A stretch of DNA of 64,000 nt from Gimesia chilikensis (GCF_007744075.1 NZ_CP036266.1:8088564-8152563); one strand, 5' to 3'. Positions 20,004 to 30,661 are shown, numbered from the stretch's first letter. Numbers and translations: made by a program. The notes: generated by a model not told the origin, from the letters alone.

Positions 20004-20865
20004 AGTTCAGAACCTGGACCTGGCGGCACGTCAGATTGTGGAAGGCTATGTTTCGGGGTCCCACAAGAGCCCCTTTCACGGCTTCTCCGCTGAATTTGCG
20101 CAGCACCGGGAATACGCGGTGGGGGATGACCTGCGTTACGTCGACTGGAAAGTCTACGCCAAGTCGGACCGCTATTATCTGAAACAGTTTGAAGCCGAGA
20201 CCAACTTCACCTGCTACCTGCTGCTCGACTGCAGCGAATCGATGCGCTACAAGTCCGCGGATGCGGCTCTGTCCAAGTGGGAATATGGTCGGCTGGTCGC
20301 TGCAGCCCTGGCATACGTCGTGATCAAACAACAGGACGCCGCGGGATTGTGTACGGTCAGCGACAAGGTAAATGATTTTCTCCGCCCTGCCAGTCAGCCG
20401 ACGCATCTGAAACAGATTTATTACACGCTCGAAAACACAACTGTCGCCGGTGAATCCGGCCTGGGTAAGGTCTTCCACGAACTGGCCGAACGCATCAACC
20501 GCCGCAGCCTGATTATTATCATCAGCGATCTGTTCGATGACCTTGAATCGGTGCTGCTGGGCCTGAAACATTTCCGGCATCGCAAACACGATGTCAGTCT
20601 GCTGCAGGTGATCGACCCAGCGGAACAGGACTTCCCCTTCCAGGAACCGGTGCTGTTTCATGGCCTGGAAAATCTGCCCGAACAGATGGTTGAACCCCGG
20701 GCTTTGAAGAAAGCCTACCAGGAAGAGTTCGAAAAGTTTCTCAAAACCGTTCAGCGTGGCTGTCGCGATCTGAAACTCGATTACAGCCTGATCCGCACCG
20801 ATCAGTCGCTGGATGTCGCCCTGTCCTCATTCCTGTCGCATCGTCAGTCCCGCGTCGGTTCTTAA
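19960..20865 (+). CDS. DUF58 domain protein (VWA-like)
   Basis: This 301-residue cytoplasmic protein has the DUF58 hallmark stretch GDDLRYVDWKVYAKSDRYY and then a VWA-like fold starting LLLDCSESMRY (DxSxS-type metal site). I chose the ATG at 19960 (MDDYHKYLD); AGGA lies 8-12 bases upstream, and the longer frame from 19921 is fully within moxR. It is a partner of the MoxR ATPase encoded upstream and of the BatA-like protein encoded 21 bases downstream. The process the cluster serves in planctomycetes is not known; elsewhere such sets are linked to envelope stress or complex assembly. Confidence 0.92.
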   Translation: MDDYHKYLDPQTLAKVQNLDLAARQIVEGYVSGSHKSPFHGFSAEFAQHREYAVGDDLRYVDWKVYAKSDRYYLKQFEAETNFTCYLLLDCSESMRYKSADAALSKWEYGRLVAAALAYVVIKQQDAAGLCTVSDKVNDFLRPASQPTHLKQIYYTLENTTVAGESGLGKVFHELAERINRRSLIIIISDLFDDLESVLLGLKHFRHRKHDVSLLQVIDPAEQDFPFQEPVLFHGLENLPEQMVEPRALKKAYQEEFEKFLKTVQRGCRDLKLDYSLIRTDQSLDVALSSFLSHRQSRVGS

Positions 20866-20886
20866 GGATTCAGCAAGATTCATTTC

Positions 20887-23136
20887 ATGTCCCAGACTTT
20901 GTCGCAGCCCCTGTTGGCATTCGGATTCGCCAGTCCCTGGCTGCTGATGGGATTACTGGCAGCAGGGGTTCCGGTGCTGATCCATCTGCTGCACAAGCGG
21001 AAGTTCATCGAGACCGAATGGGCGGCGATGAAATTTCTGCTGGCGGCGACGAAAAAGTATTCACGGCGCGTCCGTTTCGAACAGCTGCTGATTCTGCTGG
21101 TTCGCTGTCTGATCCTGCTGCTGCTCGCAGTCGCTTTTTCGCGGCCTTACTGGTCGGTCAAAGGCGCGTTCTTCGAAACCGCGGCTCCCGTACATCGAAT
21201 CCTGGTGATCGACACCTCTTTCAGCATGCGCTGGCAGAACGACGGCCGGGAAAAATTCGCCTCTGCCAAAGAGCTGGCTGAGACGCTGGTCTCCGATTCG
21301 AATACCGGAGATGCGTTTCAGTTGATTCAGATATCCAGCGTTTCCCCCCAGACACTCATTTCCCGACCCTCGCGGCAGCAGGCTTACGTACTCGATGAAA
21401 TCAGTCGACTGCAACCCACCGAAGAATACGGTGACGTCACCCAGGCACTGCAAAGTGCGCTGGAGTTTCTGAACCAGGCACAGGAACTCGCCCAGAAAGA
21501 AGTGATTGTAATCAGCGATTTCCAGGCGAAAAGCTGGGCACCCCTCGAAGGAGAAGCCGGTGATGCGCGGGTACTCTCGCTGCTGGAAGCGATCTCGAAA
21601 AAAGCGACCCTGGTCCTCAAAGATGTGGGACAGGCGGATGAACCCAACCTGGCAATCGTCGATTTCAGCAGCCCGTCCATCTTTGCCACGTTGAATCAAC
21701 CGGTCCGCCTGGGCGTGACTCTGCACAATTTCAGTCCCCTGAATCGAGAGGCAGTGAATCTGCAATTGTATGTCGACGGTCAGCTGGTGAACCAGAAGCA
21801 GATTTCGCTCCCCGCGAATACCGACACGCAGGCCGAATTTACTCACCAGTTTACCCGGGTCGGCGACCATCGACTGGAAGTCCGTATTGGCGAGGATCAA
21901 CTTCCCCTGGATAACCGTCGCTGGAAAGTCATGCCGGTCAAGAAAGAGATCAATGTTCTGCTCGTTAACGGCAGACAGTCGGGCGAAGCCATGGGACGGG
22001 CGACCGACTTCCTCGAGCTGGCGCTGTCCCCCTCGTTGCGGGAACAACCCTGGCAGGGAGCCATCAAACCCCAGGTGATCAGTGAAGGGGAGCTGGCCAA
22101 CACCGAACTCGAACTCTACGACGCAGTCGTGATCAGCGATGTCGCGTTGTTTACCGACCATGAACGGGACCTGCTCAAAGGGTATGTCAAACGTGGTGGG
22201 GGTCTGATTGTCAGCCTGGGAGCACAGGTCGATGCAAACAACTACAACCAGACCCTCTTTCAAACCGGCTCCGGCCTGATGAATGTCAAGCTGCTGGATC
22301 GCCAGGGAGATGCGAAACAGAAATCGAAGATTTTTGAATTCGACCCGCTGCAGTACCAGCATCCCGTGATTGAGATCTTCAAAGGGAATCCGGATGCCGG
22401 CCTGGAAACGACCCAGATTTATGAATACGTGCAGACCGAAGTACCGGCGAATTCGAATACGCGTCTCGTGCTGAACTTTGACACAGGCGACCCCGCCGTG
22501 ATTGAGAGCACGCTCGGTCGGGGTAAGATCCTGCTGATCACCACATCCCTCGACCGTCGCTGGGGCAGTTGGGCAGTCTGGCCCAGTTTCCCCCCGATGA
22601 TGAATGAATTCGTACTCGATGTCGCGACGGGGAAATGGAGTCGCCGTGAATCACTGGTCGGGCAGCCCCTGGAAATTCTGGCCCGGGAAGATCAGCTCGC
22701 TTTGACACCCCGCATACAGGCTCCTGACCAGGCAGAGTATCCGCTGCGAAGTATTCTCGATCGGAATGCGGAATCCCGCATGATCACCTTCGATCAGACG
22801 CAGCTCTCCGGGATTTACGAGCTGGACTGGGGAGTGGCCTCGGCTGAAAAAATGCTGTTCGCTGTGAATGTCTCCCCACTGGAAAGCGACCTGGCCCACA
22901 TCGGCCCCCAGGTAATCCCCCCGCATTATTTCCGCCGACCAGACAGCTTCGCTCCCCTGGCCGCGGAGTTGCCCGCGGAACGAACCACACAGACAGGGCT
23001 CGCCGAAAACCTGTTACTGACCGTGCTGGCCCTGATCGTGGTCGAACAGCTGCTCCTCTGGCGCTTCTCCGTGGGGGCGCTGACTTTTCTGGCAGTCATG
23101 TGCCTGGCCTGTCTGAGCCTGTTTTTTCAGAGTTGA
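20887..23136 (+). CDS. BatA/aerotolerance-regulator-type VWA membrane protein
   Basis: This 749-residue membrane protein starts with the BatA N-terminal domain (GVPVLIHLLHKRK, about 28-40, between two hydrophobic helices). A VWA domain follows, with the metal site DTSFSMR (about 107-113), then a long extracytoplasmic region that includes a glutamine-amidotransferase-like stretch (about 350-560). A terminal hydrophobic helix is near 695-745. It completes the MoxR-DUF58-BatA cluster and lies 21 bases after DUF58. It may anchor the system in the membrane. Confidence 0.88.
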   Translation: MSQTLSQPLLAFGFASPWLLMGLLAAGVPVLIHLLHKRKFIETEWAAMKFLLAATKKYSRRVRFEQLLILLVRCLILLLLAVAFSRPYWSVKGAFFETAAPVHRILVIDTSFSMRWQNDGREKFASAKELAETLVSDSNTGDAFQLIQISSVSPQTLISRPSRQQAYVLDEISRLQPTEEYGDVTQALQSALEFLNQAQELAQKEVIVISDFQAKSWAPLEGEAGDARVLSLLEAISKKATLVLKDVGQADEPNLAIVDFSSPSIFATLNQPVRLGVTLHNFSPLNREAVNLQLYVDGQLVNQKQISLPANTDTQAEFTHQFTRVGDHRLEVRIGEDQLPLDNRRWKVMPVKKEINVLLVNGRQSGEAMGRATDFLELALSPSLREQPWQGAIKPQVISEGELANTELELYDAVVISDVALFTDHERDLLKGYVKRGGGLIVSLGAQVDANNYNQTLFQTGSGLMNVKLLDRQGDAKQKSKIFEFDPLQYQHPVIEIFKGNPDAGLETTQIYEYVQTEVPANSNTRLVLNFDTGDPAVIESTLGRGKILLITTSLDRRWGSWAVWPSFPPMMNEFVLDVATGKWSRRESLVGQPLEILAREDQLALTPRIQAPDQAEYPLRSILDRNAESRMITFDQTQLSGIYELDWGVASAEKMLFAVNVSPLESDLAHIGPQVIPPHYFRRPDSFAPLAAELPAERTTQTGLAENLLLTVLALIVVEQLLLWRFSVGALTFLAVMCLACLSLFFQS

Positions 23137-23231
23137 GGCGTTCGGGGGCTATGTTCTCCCGGTCAGGTTTGTGATATACTCGCTGGTCCGGTTTCCATTT
23201 GTCACCCGCAACAAGAGAAAGCGTTTACAGC

Positions 23232-23411
23232 ATGGGCTTGAATAAAAAACAGAAGAAACAGATCGACGTCGCTCGTCAGAAAATCCAGAAGCTGCGTCAG
23301 CGGTTGACCGGTGCCAAGGCGCAGATGGATGACCCCCAGGAAGTCGCCTCTCTGGAAAAAGAAATCGCCGACCAGGAAGAAATCATCAAAAAAGTTCAGG
23401 AAGGCAACTGA
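23232..23411 (+). CDS. Small charged coiled-coil protein, unknown function
   Basis: This 59-residue soluble protein is rich in Lys, Glu and Gln and has a heptad-like pattern over most of its length (KKQIDVARQKIQKLRQRL, then SLEKEIADQEEIIKKVQ). I chose the ATG at 23232; an upstream in-frame start at 23199 adds residues with no such character. It lies between the BatA-like gene and the Tsr3/DTW-like gene, on the same strand as both. I do not recognise a family. Confidence 0.65.
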   Translation: MGLNKKQKKQIDVARQKIQKLRQRLTGAKAQMDDPQEVASLEKEIADQEEIIKKVQEGN

Positions 23412-23456
23412 GCCCGCTGACTGACTAGAACATCTCGTCAACTGAAATCCGAAAAC

Positions 23457-23930
23457 GTGTCCGCCGCCCATCCCCCTACGATCATTGTTGTCCATCCCAA
23501 AGAGCGCAAAAGTAAATGCTCGGTACAGCCGCTGCGCAAACGTGACGATTTCATTTTCTGGAAATTTCCCCGCAAGGAACCGGAAAAACTGACGACCTAC
23601 GTCCGTCTCGGCATGGAAGGACCTGAGATCGGCAGGGACGATGCCGACCGCGGCTTGCTCGTACTGGATGGCACCTGGCGGCTGGCGGAAAAAATGGAAG
23701 GCGATTATGAGGAACTACCCGTTCGCAGTCTGCCTGTCTGGGAGACCGCGTATCCACGGGTTTCGAAACAGTTTGATGATCCGGGAGCAGGCCTTGCCAC
23801 GATTGAAGCGATTTTTATCGCCTACCATCTGATGGGCTACGACACGACCGGTCTGCTTGACGAGTATTACTGGGCCGATGATTTTCTGAAACTCAATCAC
23901 GATCGACTGGTTCAGAACGAACCCACCTGA
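23457..23930 (+). CDS. Tsr3/DTW-like rRNA or tRNA aminocarboxypropyltransferase
   Basis: This 157-residue protein has the layout of the Tsr3/DTW (TapT) superfamily, SAM-dependent enzymes that add a 3-amino-3-carboxypropyl group to RNA uridine. It has an N-terminal [10 protein letters not shown] segment like the RLI-type start of Tsr3, then [14 protein letters not shown] (the D-x-T-W core), an LP-containing loop, and [16 protein letters not shown] like the S/A-T-x-E-A segment of the family. The start is GTG. Which of the two subfamilies it belongs to is uncertain, and it is shorter than most. It abuts the convergent Amt-kinase gene with no spacer. Confidence 0.6.
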   Translation: MSAAHPPTIIVVHPKERKSKCSVQPLRKRDDFIFWKFPRKEPEKLTTYVRLGMEGPEIGRDDADRGLLVLDGTWRLAEKMEGDYEELPVRSLPVWETAYPRVSKQFDDPGAGLATIEAIFIAYHLMGYDTTGLLDEYYWADDFLKLNHDRLVQNEPT

Positions 23931-26591
23931 TCAGCAGTGGAGCCCTACCGGCTCCGAAAAGTCCGTCAGTGACTGATAGGTTTCGATGATCTCGCGAAGC
24001 TTCTCCCGATTGACAGGTTTGGTGGCATAATCGGTACAGCCTGCTGCGATACATTTTTCACGGTCGCCATTCATGGCGTGAGCCGTTAATGCAATAATGG
24101 GCAGCTTGTAGCCTTGCTCGCGCAGTTTTTGGGTTGCGCCGTATCCGTCCAGTACCGGCATCGACATGTCCATCAGAATCACATCGAAGGGCTGTCCCTG
24201 TTCGAGGGCATGCATCGCATAGCGAACCGCAATTTCCCCGTTCTCAGCCAGTTTGACTGCTGCGCCCTCTTTTCTGAGCAGCATGGAAATCAGCCGTTGG
24301 TTGTCTTCTCCATCTTCAGCCAGCAGCACAGAACAGCTTCGGTTAGCTGCCTGCACCGGTTTTGCGATCACGGGAGCCGGCTTGTGTGCAGCTGCTTCGA
24401 GCGCGTCCTGGGGATCATTGTAATATTCCAGAGACTCTGATTCGCCAATCTGAATCTGTAATGTGAATGTCGTGCCGACATCAGGAGTGCTTTGGCAGGT
24501 CAGATCACCGCCCAGCATTTTTGCCAGTCGCTTACTGATGGCCAGCCCCAGTCCGGTTCCTCCGAATTTCCGAGTCGTGGAAGAATCGGCCTGGACGAAA
24601 GGCTGGTACAATCCTGCAACCTGTTCCGCGTTCATTCCGATACCCGTATCGATGATTTTGAACTGCAGCAGCGGCTCAGGCGAATCCGGATTCAGGCACG
24701 ATGTTTCCACCGAGACCTGGCCCCCATCGGGAGTAAACTTGATCGCGTTTCCGATGAGGTTGATCAGAATCTGTTTCAGTCGGGTGGGATCACTCTGGAT
24801 CTGTTTAGGAATTTTGCCTGCAAATGTCAGGTTAAAGCTGATTTCCTGCAGCTCGGCACGCACCTGCATTAAGGACTGCACTTCCTGCAGTTTTTCGATC
24901 AGCGAGAAGGGAATCTTTTCGATATTCAGACTTCCCGATTCGATTTTCGAAAGATCCAGAATATCGTTGATCAGATCCAGCAGATAATTTCCGTTACGTT
25001 TGATGACTTCAATTAACTTGATGCTGCCCGGGCGTCCCCAGCTCTCTTCCATCAAAACATCAGTGTAACCCAGCACCGCCGTCATCGGCGTACGGATTTC
25101 GTGACTCATATTCGCCAGGAATTCACTCTTCGCGCGGGAAGCCGCTTCCGCATCCAGCGAAGCCTGACGCAGACTTGCTGCCTGCACCTCCAGCTCGCTG
25201 CGGGCCTGCTCCAGATTGTCCGTGCGGACCTCCAGTTCTTTCAACGCCTGGTCCCGTACCTGGGTCACCCGGTTATATTGACGGGCAATTAAACCGACGT
25301 CACTGTGTTCGTCCAGATCTTCAATCGGTGCCGAATCTCCCTGGATATGCCGTTCCATGGAATTGAGCAGATCGTACATCTCGGTGGTCGCTCCGTGCTC
25401 TGCCATATTCAGACCGATCTCTTCTTCTTCGGCCGTCACACGCAGTCGCATGAACTTACTGACAACCCGCAGGGTCACCCAGCAGAAAGAGAAGCACCAG
25501 ATAAAGCAGATCGTACAGCCCAGCAGCTGCACACAGAACAGCTCCAGCCGCGAACGAGTTAAGAGTTCCGCAGGTATAAACAGCGCCACCGCCAGTGTAC
25601 CCCAGACGCCGGCAAAACCATGGACGGGGATCACTCCAATCGTATCGTCCAGGCGACGCCATTCCAGAAACCAGCTGCCGGCTTCCATGACAATCGCTGC
25701 GACAATCCCGATCACCGCAGCCGCAATAGGAGACACAACATCGCAGCTGGCACTACTGGCAACCAGGGCCGCCAGCAGGCCATTGAGAATATTTTCAATT
25801 TCAATCTGTTTCCGCTGATAGAACTGCCAGAGGAGCAGGGTGATCGCCCCGCAGGCCGATGCCAGGAATGTGTTGATCAGAATTTGAGGGACGTGCGCCG
25901 TGAATCCAAATTCACTACCGCCGTTGAATCCAAACCAGCCGATCCAGAGGATAAACACCCCGGTCGTCGCCAGCGTCAGATTATGACCTTTGAATTTGCG
26001 TGTTGTCTTTTCCTGGTCCTGGTCGAAGCGACCGGTCCGCGGTCCGATAATCATGATCGAAGCCAGTGCCGCCCAGGCACCGATCGAATGCACGACCGTC
26101 GATCCACTGAAATCCCGAAATCCCAGAGACTCCAGCCAGCCGGGTGCTTTCCCGGCAAAGTGGCTCGTCCAGGCCCAGTGACCGAATACGGGATAAATGA
26201 CGCCCCCCAGGACCACTGCCAGAATCAGGTAGGCGGTAAACCGCATCCGTTCCGCAGAGGCTCCCGAAGCAATCGTGGCTGCAGTCGCACAGAGCATCAA
26301 CTGAAACAGAAAGAACGCCGACAGGAAGATATTCGTTCCCGGATTGATAAACGGAAAGTGAGAAGTTCCAATCAGACCGCCTGTCGTGGTACCGAACATC
26401 AGACCAAAACCGAAGATCCAGTACAGCACACCGACCAGACTCACGTCGACGATATTCTTAATCGCCACGTGAATGCTGTTTTTCGAGCGGGAGAGTCCCG
26501 ATTCCAGACAACAGAATCCCGCCTGCATAAACAGGACAAAGATACTGCAGAGCAGAACCCAGATAATGTCAATTTGCTGATGGAGATCCAT
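23931..26591 (-). CDS. Ammonium transporter-histidine kinase-receiver fusion (Amt-SHK)
   Basis: This 886-residue single-chain ammonium sensor has an Amt domain (about 1-385) that keeps the key residues D160, H168 and H324 (twin-His pore) and GFNGGS (221-226). The outer Phe of the gate corresponds to Leu100. A HAMP-like/coiled-coil linker (about 405-490) leads to a kinase with H-box FLANMSHEIRTP (H497), N-box NLIGNAIKFTP, and G-boxes DTGIGM and GGTGLGL. A C-terminal receiver has phospho-acceptor D808 (LMDMSMP). The Amt5 sensor of the anammox planctomycete Kuenenia is the known precedent. The receiver makes this a hybrid kinase, so an external phosphotransfer partner is expected; none is nearby. 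Confidence 0.93.
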   Translation of the reverse strand: MDLHQQIDIIWVLLCSIFVLFMQAGFCCLESGLSRSKNSIHVAIKNIVDVSLVGVLYWIFGFGLMFGTTTGGLIGTSHFPFINPGTNIFLSAFFLFQLMLCATAATIASGASAERMRFTAYLILAVVLGGVIYPVFGHWAWTSHFAGKAPGWLESLGFRDFSGSTVVHSIGAWAALASIMIIGPRTGRFDQDQEKTTRKFKGHNLTLATTGVFILWIGWFGFNGGSEFGFTAHVPQILINTFLASACGAITLLLWQFYQRKQIEIENILNGLLAALVASSASCDVVSPIAAAVIGIVAAIVMEAGSWFLEWRRLDDTIGVIPVHGFAGVWGTLAVALFIPAELLTRSRLELFCVQLLGCTICFIWCFSFCWVTLRVVSKFMRLRVTAEEEEIGLNMAEHGATTEMYDLLNSMERHIQGDSAPIEDLDEHSDVGLIARQYNRVTQVRDQALKELEVRTDNLEQARSELEVQAASLRQASLDAEAASRAKSEFLANMSHEIRTPMTAVLGYTDVLMEESWGRPGSIKLIEVIKRNGNYLLDLINDILDLSKIESGSLNIEKIPFSLIEKLQEVQSLMQVRAELQEISFNLTFAGKIPKQIQSDPTRLKQILINLIGNAIKFTPDGGQVSVETSCLNPDSPEPLLQFKIIDTGIGMNAEQVAGLYQPFVQADSSTTRKFGGTGLGLAISKRLAKMLGGDLTCQSTPDVGTTFTLQIQIGESESLEYYNDPQDALEAAAHKPAPVIAKPVQAANRSCSVLLAEDGEDNQRLISMLLRKEGAAVKLAENGEIAVRYAMHALEQGQPFDVILMDMSMPVLDGYGATQKLREQGYKLPIIALTAHAMNGDREKCIAAGCTDYATKPVNREKLREIIETYQSLTDFSEPVGLHC

Positions 26592-27342
26592 AGTCGTTCA
26601 TTCTCAAGTCAGTACGTATTCGATGGGAGTTTCTATCACCTTTCCACAGGCCGTCATCAGATTGATCCGAGAGCAGAGGCGAGAGAACTCGACCGAATTG
26701 ATCTGCTGTCAAATCAAGTTTATGTCCCGTTCCTTCAACATGTGGCGTTAAAGCAACACATTCTGAGAAGCTTCACATTTCGAAAACTGGTGTGCGGTAA
26801 TTCCCTGTATCTGAATGGAGGTGAAGGATTTAATTTGTCTAGCTGGACGAAAATCGAGCAGTTATCGGAGTTGCAAATCCAAAATCTTCTCTTTTAAAGA
26901 CTTACGCACATCGAGCTCCCCACAACGCAATCAGCACAACCGCTACAACAATCCAGACCCAGAGATACACTTTATCCGGCACCCAACCCGAAAATTATTC
27001 CTCTGATACCACTTACCTCAATCAACGTCGCTGATAATTCGAGTCAAACCACTGTTGCGGGCTGCTGTTCGTTGTGTCTGTCTCTTGTGAGCTCAGCCAA
27101 TCCAGCTCCGCTAAAATAGAGTTCGTTGTCCGTCTCCCCTCACCGAACGAAAGAACTACTGATTCAAGTCGCCTGTTCTCCTCGGCACGATGGAACCACG
27201 TTTCAAAGCGCGTTCTGTCACTTTCTGGTCTGCCTTGCTTGATTATTTTGGTGTGCTTGTTAACGTTGGGAAGATTTGCGCAGAAATTCGCTACGACATT
27301 CGCATGATAATGTACATTTGCTGTTGAAAGTGATCTAAAAAA
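26592..27342. other. 750-base spacer between Amt-kinase and carB
   Basis: This region between divergent genes must hold both promoters. I see no long conserved reading frame. A 26-codon candidate on the minus strand (26902-26982) is listed separately. A 77-codon plus-strand frame at 27074 shows no family resemblance. Confidence 0.5.
26902..26982 (-). CDS. Candidate 26-residue single-helix membrane protein
   Basis: A GTG-started frame encodes a short hydrophilic start (VPDK) and then one clean hydrophobic helix with W residues at its edges (LWVWIVVAVVLIALWG), ending ARCA. This is typical of small membrane proteins. AGAGGA lies 15 or so bases upstream, farther than usual. It lies about 310 bases upstream of the Amt-kinase gene on the same strand. 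It is too short to be sure of and could be chance. Confidence 0.3.
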   Translation of the reverse strand: MPDKVYLWVWIVVAVVLIALWGARCA

Positions 27343-30300
27343 GTGCCTAGACGCGACGACATTAAGAAGATTTTGATTCTTGGCTCCGGTCCGATTGTCA
27401 TCGGGCAGGCATGTGAATTTGACTATTCGGGAACGCAGGCCTGTAAGGCCCTCCGCGAAGATGGTTATGAAGTGGTGCTGGTCAACTCCAACCCCGCGAC
27501 CATCATGACCGACCCGGAAACCGCTCACCGCACCTACATCGAACCGATTACCTGGCAGTACATCCAGAAAGTAATCGAAATCGAAAAGCCGGACGCACTG
27601 CTCCCCACGCTGGGGGGACAGACCGGCCTGAACGCAGCCATGGACCTCGCCCGCCGCGGAATCCTTGATCAACTGGGCGTGGAACTCATCGGTGCCCGCG
27701 AAGAGGTCATCGCCAAAGCGGAAAGCCGCGACCAGTTCAAAGAAGCCATGACCAAAATCGGCCTCGACTGCCCCCGCAGTGCCGTGGTCCACAACATGGA
27801 AGAAGCCAATGCCGCGGTCAAAGATATCGGTCTGCCGATCATCATCCGCGCCAGTTACACACTCGGCGGTACCGGCGGTGGGGTGGCTTACAACCGTGAA
27901 GAGTTCGTAGAGAAAGTCCGCAGCGGGCTGGCCCTCTCCCCCGTGAACGAAGTTCTGCTGGAAGAATCCATCCTCGGCTGGAAAGAGTACGAGATGGAGG
28001 TCATGCGGGACCAGGCCGACAACGTCGTCATCATCTGCTCGATCGAAAACTTCGATCCCATGGGTGTGCACACCGGCGACTCGATCACCGTCGCCCCCGC
28101 TCAGACGCTGACCGACAAAGAATACCAGCGGATGCGCGATGCGACCATCGCCTGTATCCGCGAGATCGGCGTCGAAACCGGCGGTTCCAACGTGCAGTTC
28201 GCCATCAATCCCGATACAGGCCGCATGACGATCATCGAAATGAACCCCCGCGTCAGCCGCTCCAGTGCACTCGCTTCCAAAGCGACCGGCTTCCCGATTG
28301 CCAAAATCGCAGCCAAGCTGGCCGTCGGCTATCGCCTCGATGAAATCCGCAACGACATCACCCGGGAAACGCTCGCCTGCTTCGAGCCAACCATCGATTA
28401 CGTCGTCACCAAGATCCCCCGCTGGACATTCGAAAAATTCCCCGATGCCGACCCGGTCCTCACCGTGCAGATGAAATCGGTCGGCGAAACCATGTCCATC
28501 GGCCGTACCTTCAAAGAGTCGCTGCAGAAAGCACTCCGCGGTCTGGAAATCGGTCACTTCGGGCTGGGTGGCGGTAACAAGGATCTCTGGGGCACCCCCA
28601 AGCAACCCGCGCGGGACCTGATTCAGTCCAAGCTGTCGATCCCCAACGACGAGCGGCTGTTCTACCTGCGGTACGCATTCAAATCCGGCATGAGCGTCGA
28701 AGAAGTCCACGAGCTCAGCGACATCGATCCCTGGTTCCTGAACCACATCCGTCAGCTCGTGGAATTCGAAGACAAGATCCGCGCCGTCTCCCGCCTGGAA
28801 GACCTGGACTATGCCTTCATGAAACAGGCCAAGCAGCACGGCTACTCCGACAAGCAGCTCGCCTTCTGGCTCGACTCCACCGAAATGGATGTCCGCCAGT
28901 ACCGCAAGAGCCTGGGTATTGAAGCCACCTTCAAACAGGTCGATACCTGTGCTGCCGAGTTCGAAGCTTACACACCCTACTTCTACTCGACCTACGAAGA
29001 AGAAAACGAAACGCCGGGCAATCCCGATCACAAACGCCGCATCATGATTCTCGGCGGCGGACCCAACCGCATCGGCCAGGGGATTGAATTCGATTACTGC
29101 TGCTGCCAGGCTTCGTTCGCCCTGCAGGAACTGGGTATCGAAAGTATTATGGTCAACTCGAACCCCGAAACGGTCTCGACCGACTATGACACCTCCGACC
29201 ACCTCTTCTTCGAACCGCTGACCACCGAAGATGTGCTCAACATCTGCGATCGTATGCAGCCGGATGGCGTCATCGTGCAGTTCGGCGGACAGACTCCGCT
29301 TAACCTCGCCCGGGGACTCGAAGCCGCCGGCATCAACATCATCGGCACCAGCCCCGAAATGATCGATGCTGCCGAAGACCGCGAACGCTTCCAGGCAATT
29401 CTTGAGAAGCTCGAACTGCATCAGCCTCCGAACGGCATCGCCACGAATATCGAGAGCGCCCGCAACGTCGCCCGCAAAATCAGCTACCCGATTCTGGTTC
29501 GCCCCAGCTACGTGCTCGGCGGTCGGGCCATGGAAATCTGCTACGACGAAGAATCGCTGGTCCGCTACATGAACGAAGCGGTCAGTGCCTCTCCAGACCA
29601 TCCGGTCCTCGTCGATCAGTTCCTCGAAGACGCGATCGAAGTCGATGTTGACGCCATCTCCGACGGCATCACCACCCTGGTCGGGGGCGTGATGGAACAC
29701 ATCGAAGAAGCTGGCGTGCACTCCGGTGACTCGGCCTGTGTCCTGCCACCTCACTCGCTCCCCGATTCCGTCATCGACGAAATCAAACGGGCCACACATG
29801 CCCTCGCTCGCGAACTCAAGGTCAAAGGCCTGATGAATATCCAGTTCGCGGTGAAGAAGACCGAAGACGATTACATCGTCTACATCCTCGAGGTCAACCC
29901 GCGTGCCAGCCGGACGTCGCCGTTCGTCTCCAAGGCCACCGGGCTCCCGCTGCCTAAAATCGCCGCCAAAGTCATGGCCGGTGTCTCGCTGCTGGAACAG
30001 AACGTGACCAAAGAACCGAAACCCAAACACACCTCGGTCAAAGAGAGTGTCTTCCCCTTCTCCCGCTTCCTGGGTGTCGACATCATCCTCGGCCCCGAAA
30101 TGCGGTCTACCGGGGAAGTCATGGGAATCTCGGATGGCTTCGCCATGGCCTTCGCCAAGAGCCAGCTCGCAGCAAATACCAGCCTGCCCTCCGAAGGCAC
30201 CGTCTTCATCAGCATGGCTGACCTCTACAAAGACATGATCATCGATCCCGCACGACGGCTGATCGACCTCGGCTTCAAAATCGTCTCGACCTCCGGCACC

Positions 30301-30597
30301 GCCCGCGTTCTCCGCGAAGCAGGCCTCGAAGTCTCGACCGTCAAGAAGCTCAAAGAAGGTCGTCCCAACCTGCTGGACATGATGGCCAACCAGGAAGTCC
30401 AGTTCATCTTCAACACGCCTAGCGGCAAAGGCTCGCGGACGGACGAAGGCAAGATCCGCTCGGCATCGGTTTCGTACGGCGTGACCTGTGTCACCACGAT
30501 CCCCGGCTGCCTCGCGGTTGTCAAAGCCCTCGAAGCACTCGCCGAAGATGCCACTCCCCAGGTCCGTGCCCTGCAGGACTGGATGGCCGATCTCTAA
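27343..30597 (+). CDS. carB: Carbamoyl-phosphate synthase large subunit
   Basis: This 1084-residue enzyme makes carbamoyl phosphate from bicarbonate, ATP and ammonia for arginine and pyrimidine synthesis. It has the duplicated ATP-grasp architecture. The first half begins [22 protein letters not shown] and the second [20 protein letters not shown] (about residue 566). The ATP-grasp signatures are in [10 protein letters not shown] and [11 protein letters not shown], and a C-terminal MGS-like allosteric domain covers about 940-1084. The start is GTG with AAAAAA before it. carA is not adjacent. A strong hairpin follows the stop. Confidence 0.97.
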   Translation: MPRRDDIKKILILGSGPIVIGQACEFDYSGTQACKALREDGYEVVLVNSNPATIMTDPETAHRTYIEPITWQYIQKVIEIEKPDALLPTLGGQTGLNAAMDLARRGILDQLGVELIGAREEVIAKAESRDQFKEAMTKIGLDCPRSAVVHNMEEANAAVKDIGLPIIIRASYTLGGTGGGVAYNREEFVEKVRSGLALSPVNEVLLEESILGWKEYEMEVMRDQADNVVIICSIENFDPMGVHTGDSITVAPAQTLTDKEYQRMRDATIACIREIGVETGGSNVQFAINPDTGRMTIIEMNPRVSRSSALASKATGFPIAKIAAKLAVGYRLDEIRNDITRETLACFEPTIDYVVTKIPRWTFEKFPDADPVLTVQMKSVGETMSIGRTFKESLQKALRGLEIGHFGLGGGNKDLWGTPKQPARDLIQSKLSIPNDERLFYLRYAFKSGMSVEEVHELSDIDPWFLNHIRQLVEFEDKIRAVSRLEDLDYAFMKQAKQHGYSDKQLAFWLDSTEMDVRQYRKSLGIEATFKQVDTCAAEFEAYTPYFYSTYEEENETPGNPDHKRRIMILGGGPNRIGQGIEFDYCCCQASFALQELGIESIMVNSNPETVSTDYDTSDHLFFEPLTTEDVLNICDRMQPDGVIVQFGGQTPLNLARGLEAAGINIIGTSPEMIDAAEDRERFQAILEKLELHQPPNGIATNIESARNVARKISYPILVRPSYVLGGRAMEICYDEESLVRYMNEAVSASPDHPVLVDQFLEDAIEVDVDAISDGITTLVGGVMEHIEEAGVHSGDSACVLPPHSLPDSVIDEIKRATHALARELKVKGLMNIQFAVKKTEDDYIVYILEVNPRASRTSPFVSKATGLPLPKIAAKVMAGVSLLEQNVTKEPKPKHTSVKESVFPFSRFLGVDIILGPEMRSTGEVMGISDGFAMAFAKSQLAANTSLPSEGTVFISMADLYKDMIIDPARRLIDLGFKIVSTSGTARVLREAGLEVSTVKKLKEGRPNLLDMMANQEVQFIFNTPSGKGSRTDEGKIRSASVSYGVTCVTTIPGCLAVVKALEALAEDATPQVRALQDWMADL

Positions 30598-30612
30598 ACG
30601 CAATCTCAAGTC

Positions 30613-30644
30613 GCTGTGCTCCTCATCAGCGTGAGGAGCACAGC
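30613..30644. terminator. Bidirectional terminator between carB and rRNA methyltransferase
   Basis: A perfect 13-base-pair stem (left arm 30613-30625, GCTGTGCTCCTCA; right arm 30632-30644) closes a six-base loop TCAGCG. It lies between convergent stops 15 bases after carB and 17 bases before the other gene. It lacks a long T tract but is ideally placed to end transcription from both sides. Confidence 0.75.
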
Positions 30645-30661
30645 CTTGTCTGATCAATCCC

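Noticed and set aside
27074-27307. 77-codon plus-strand frame upstream of carB
   Set aside because: GTG start without a ribosome site, composition unlike the flanking genes, no family; not strong enough to list as a gene.
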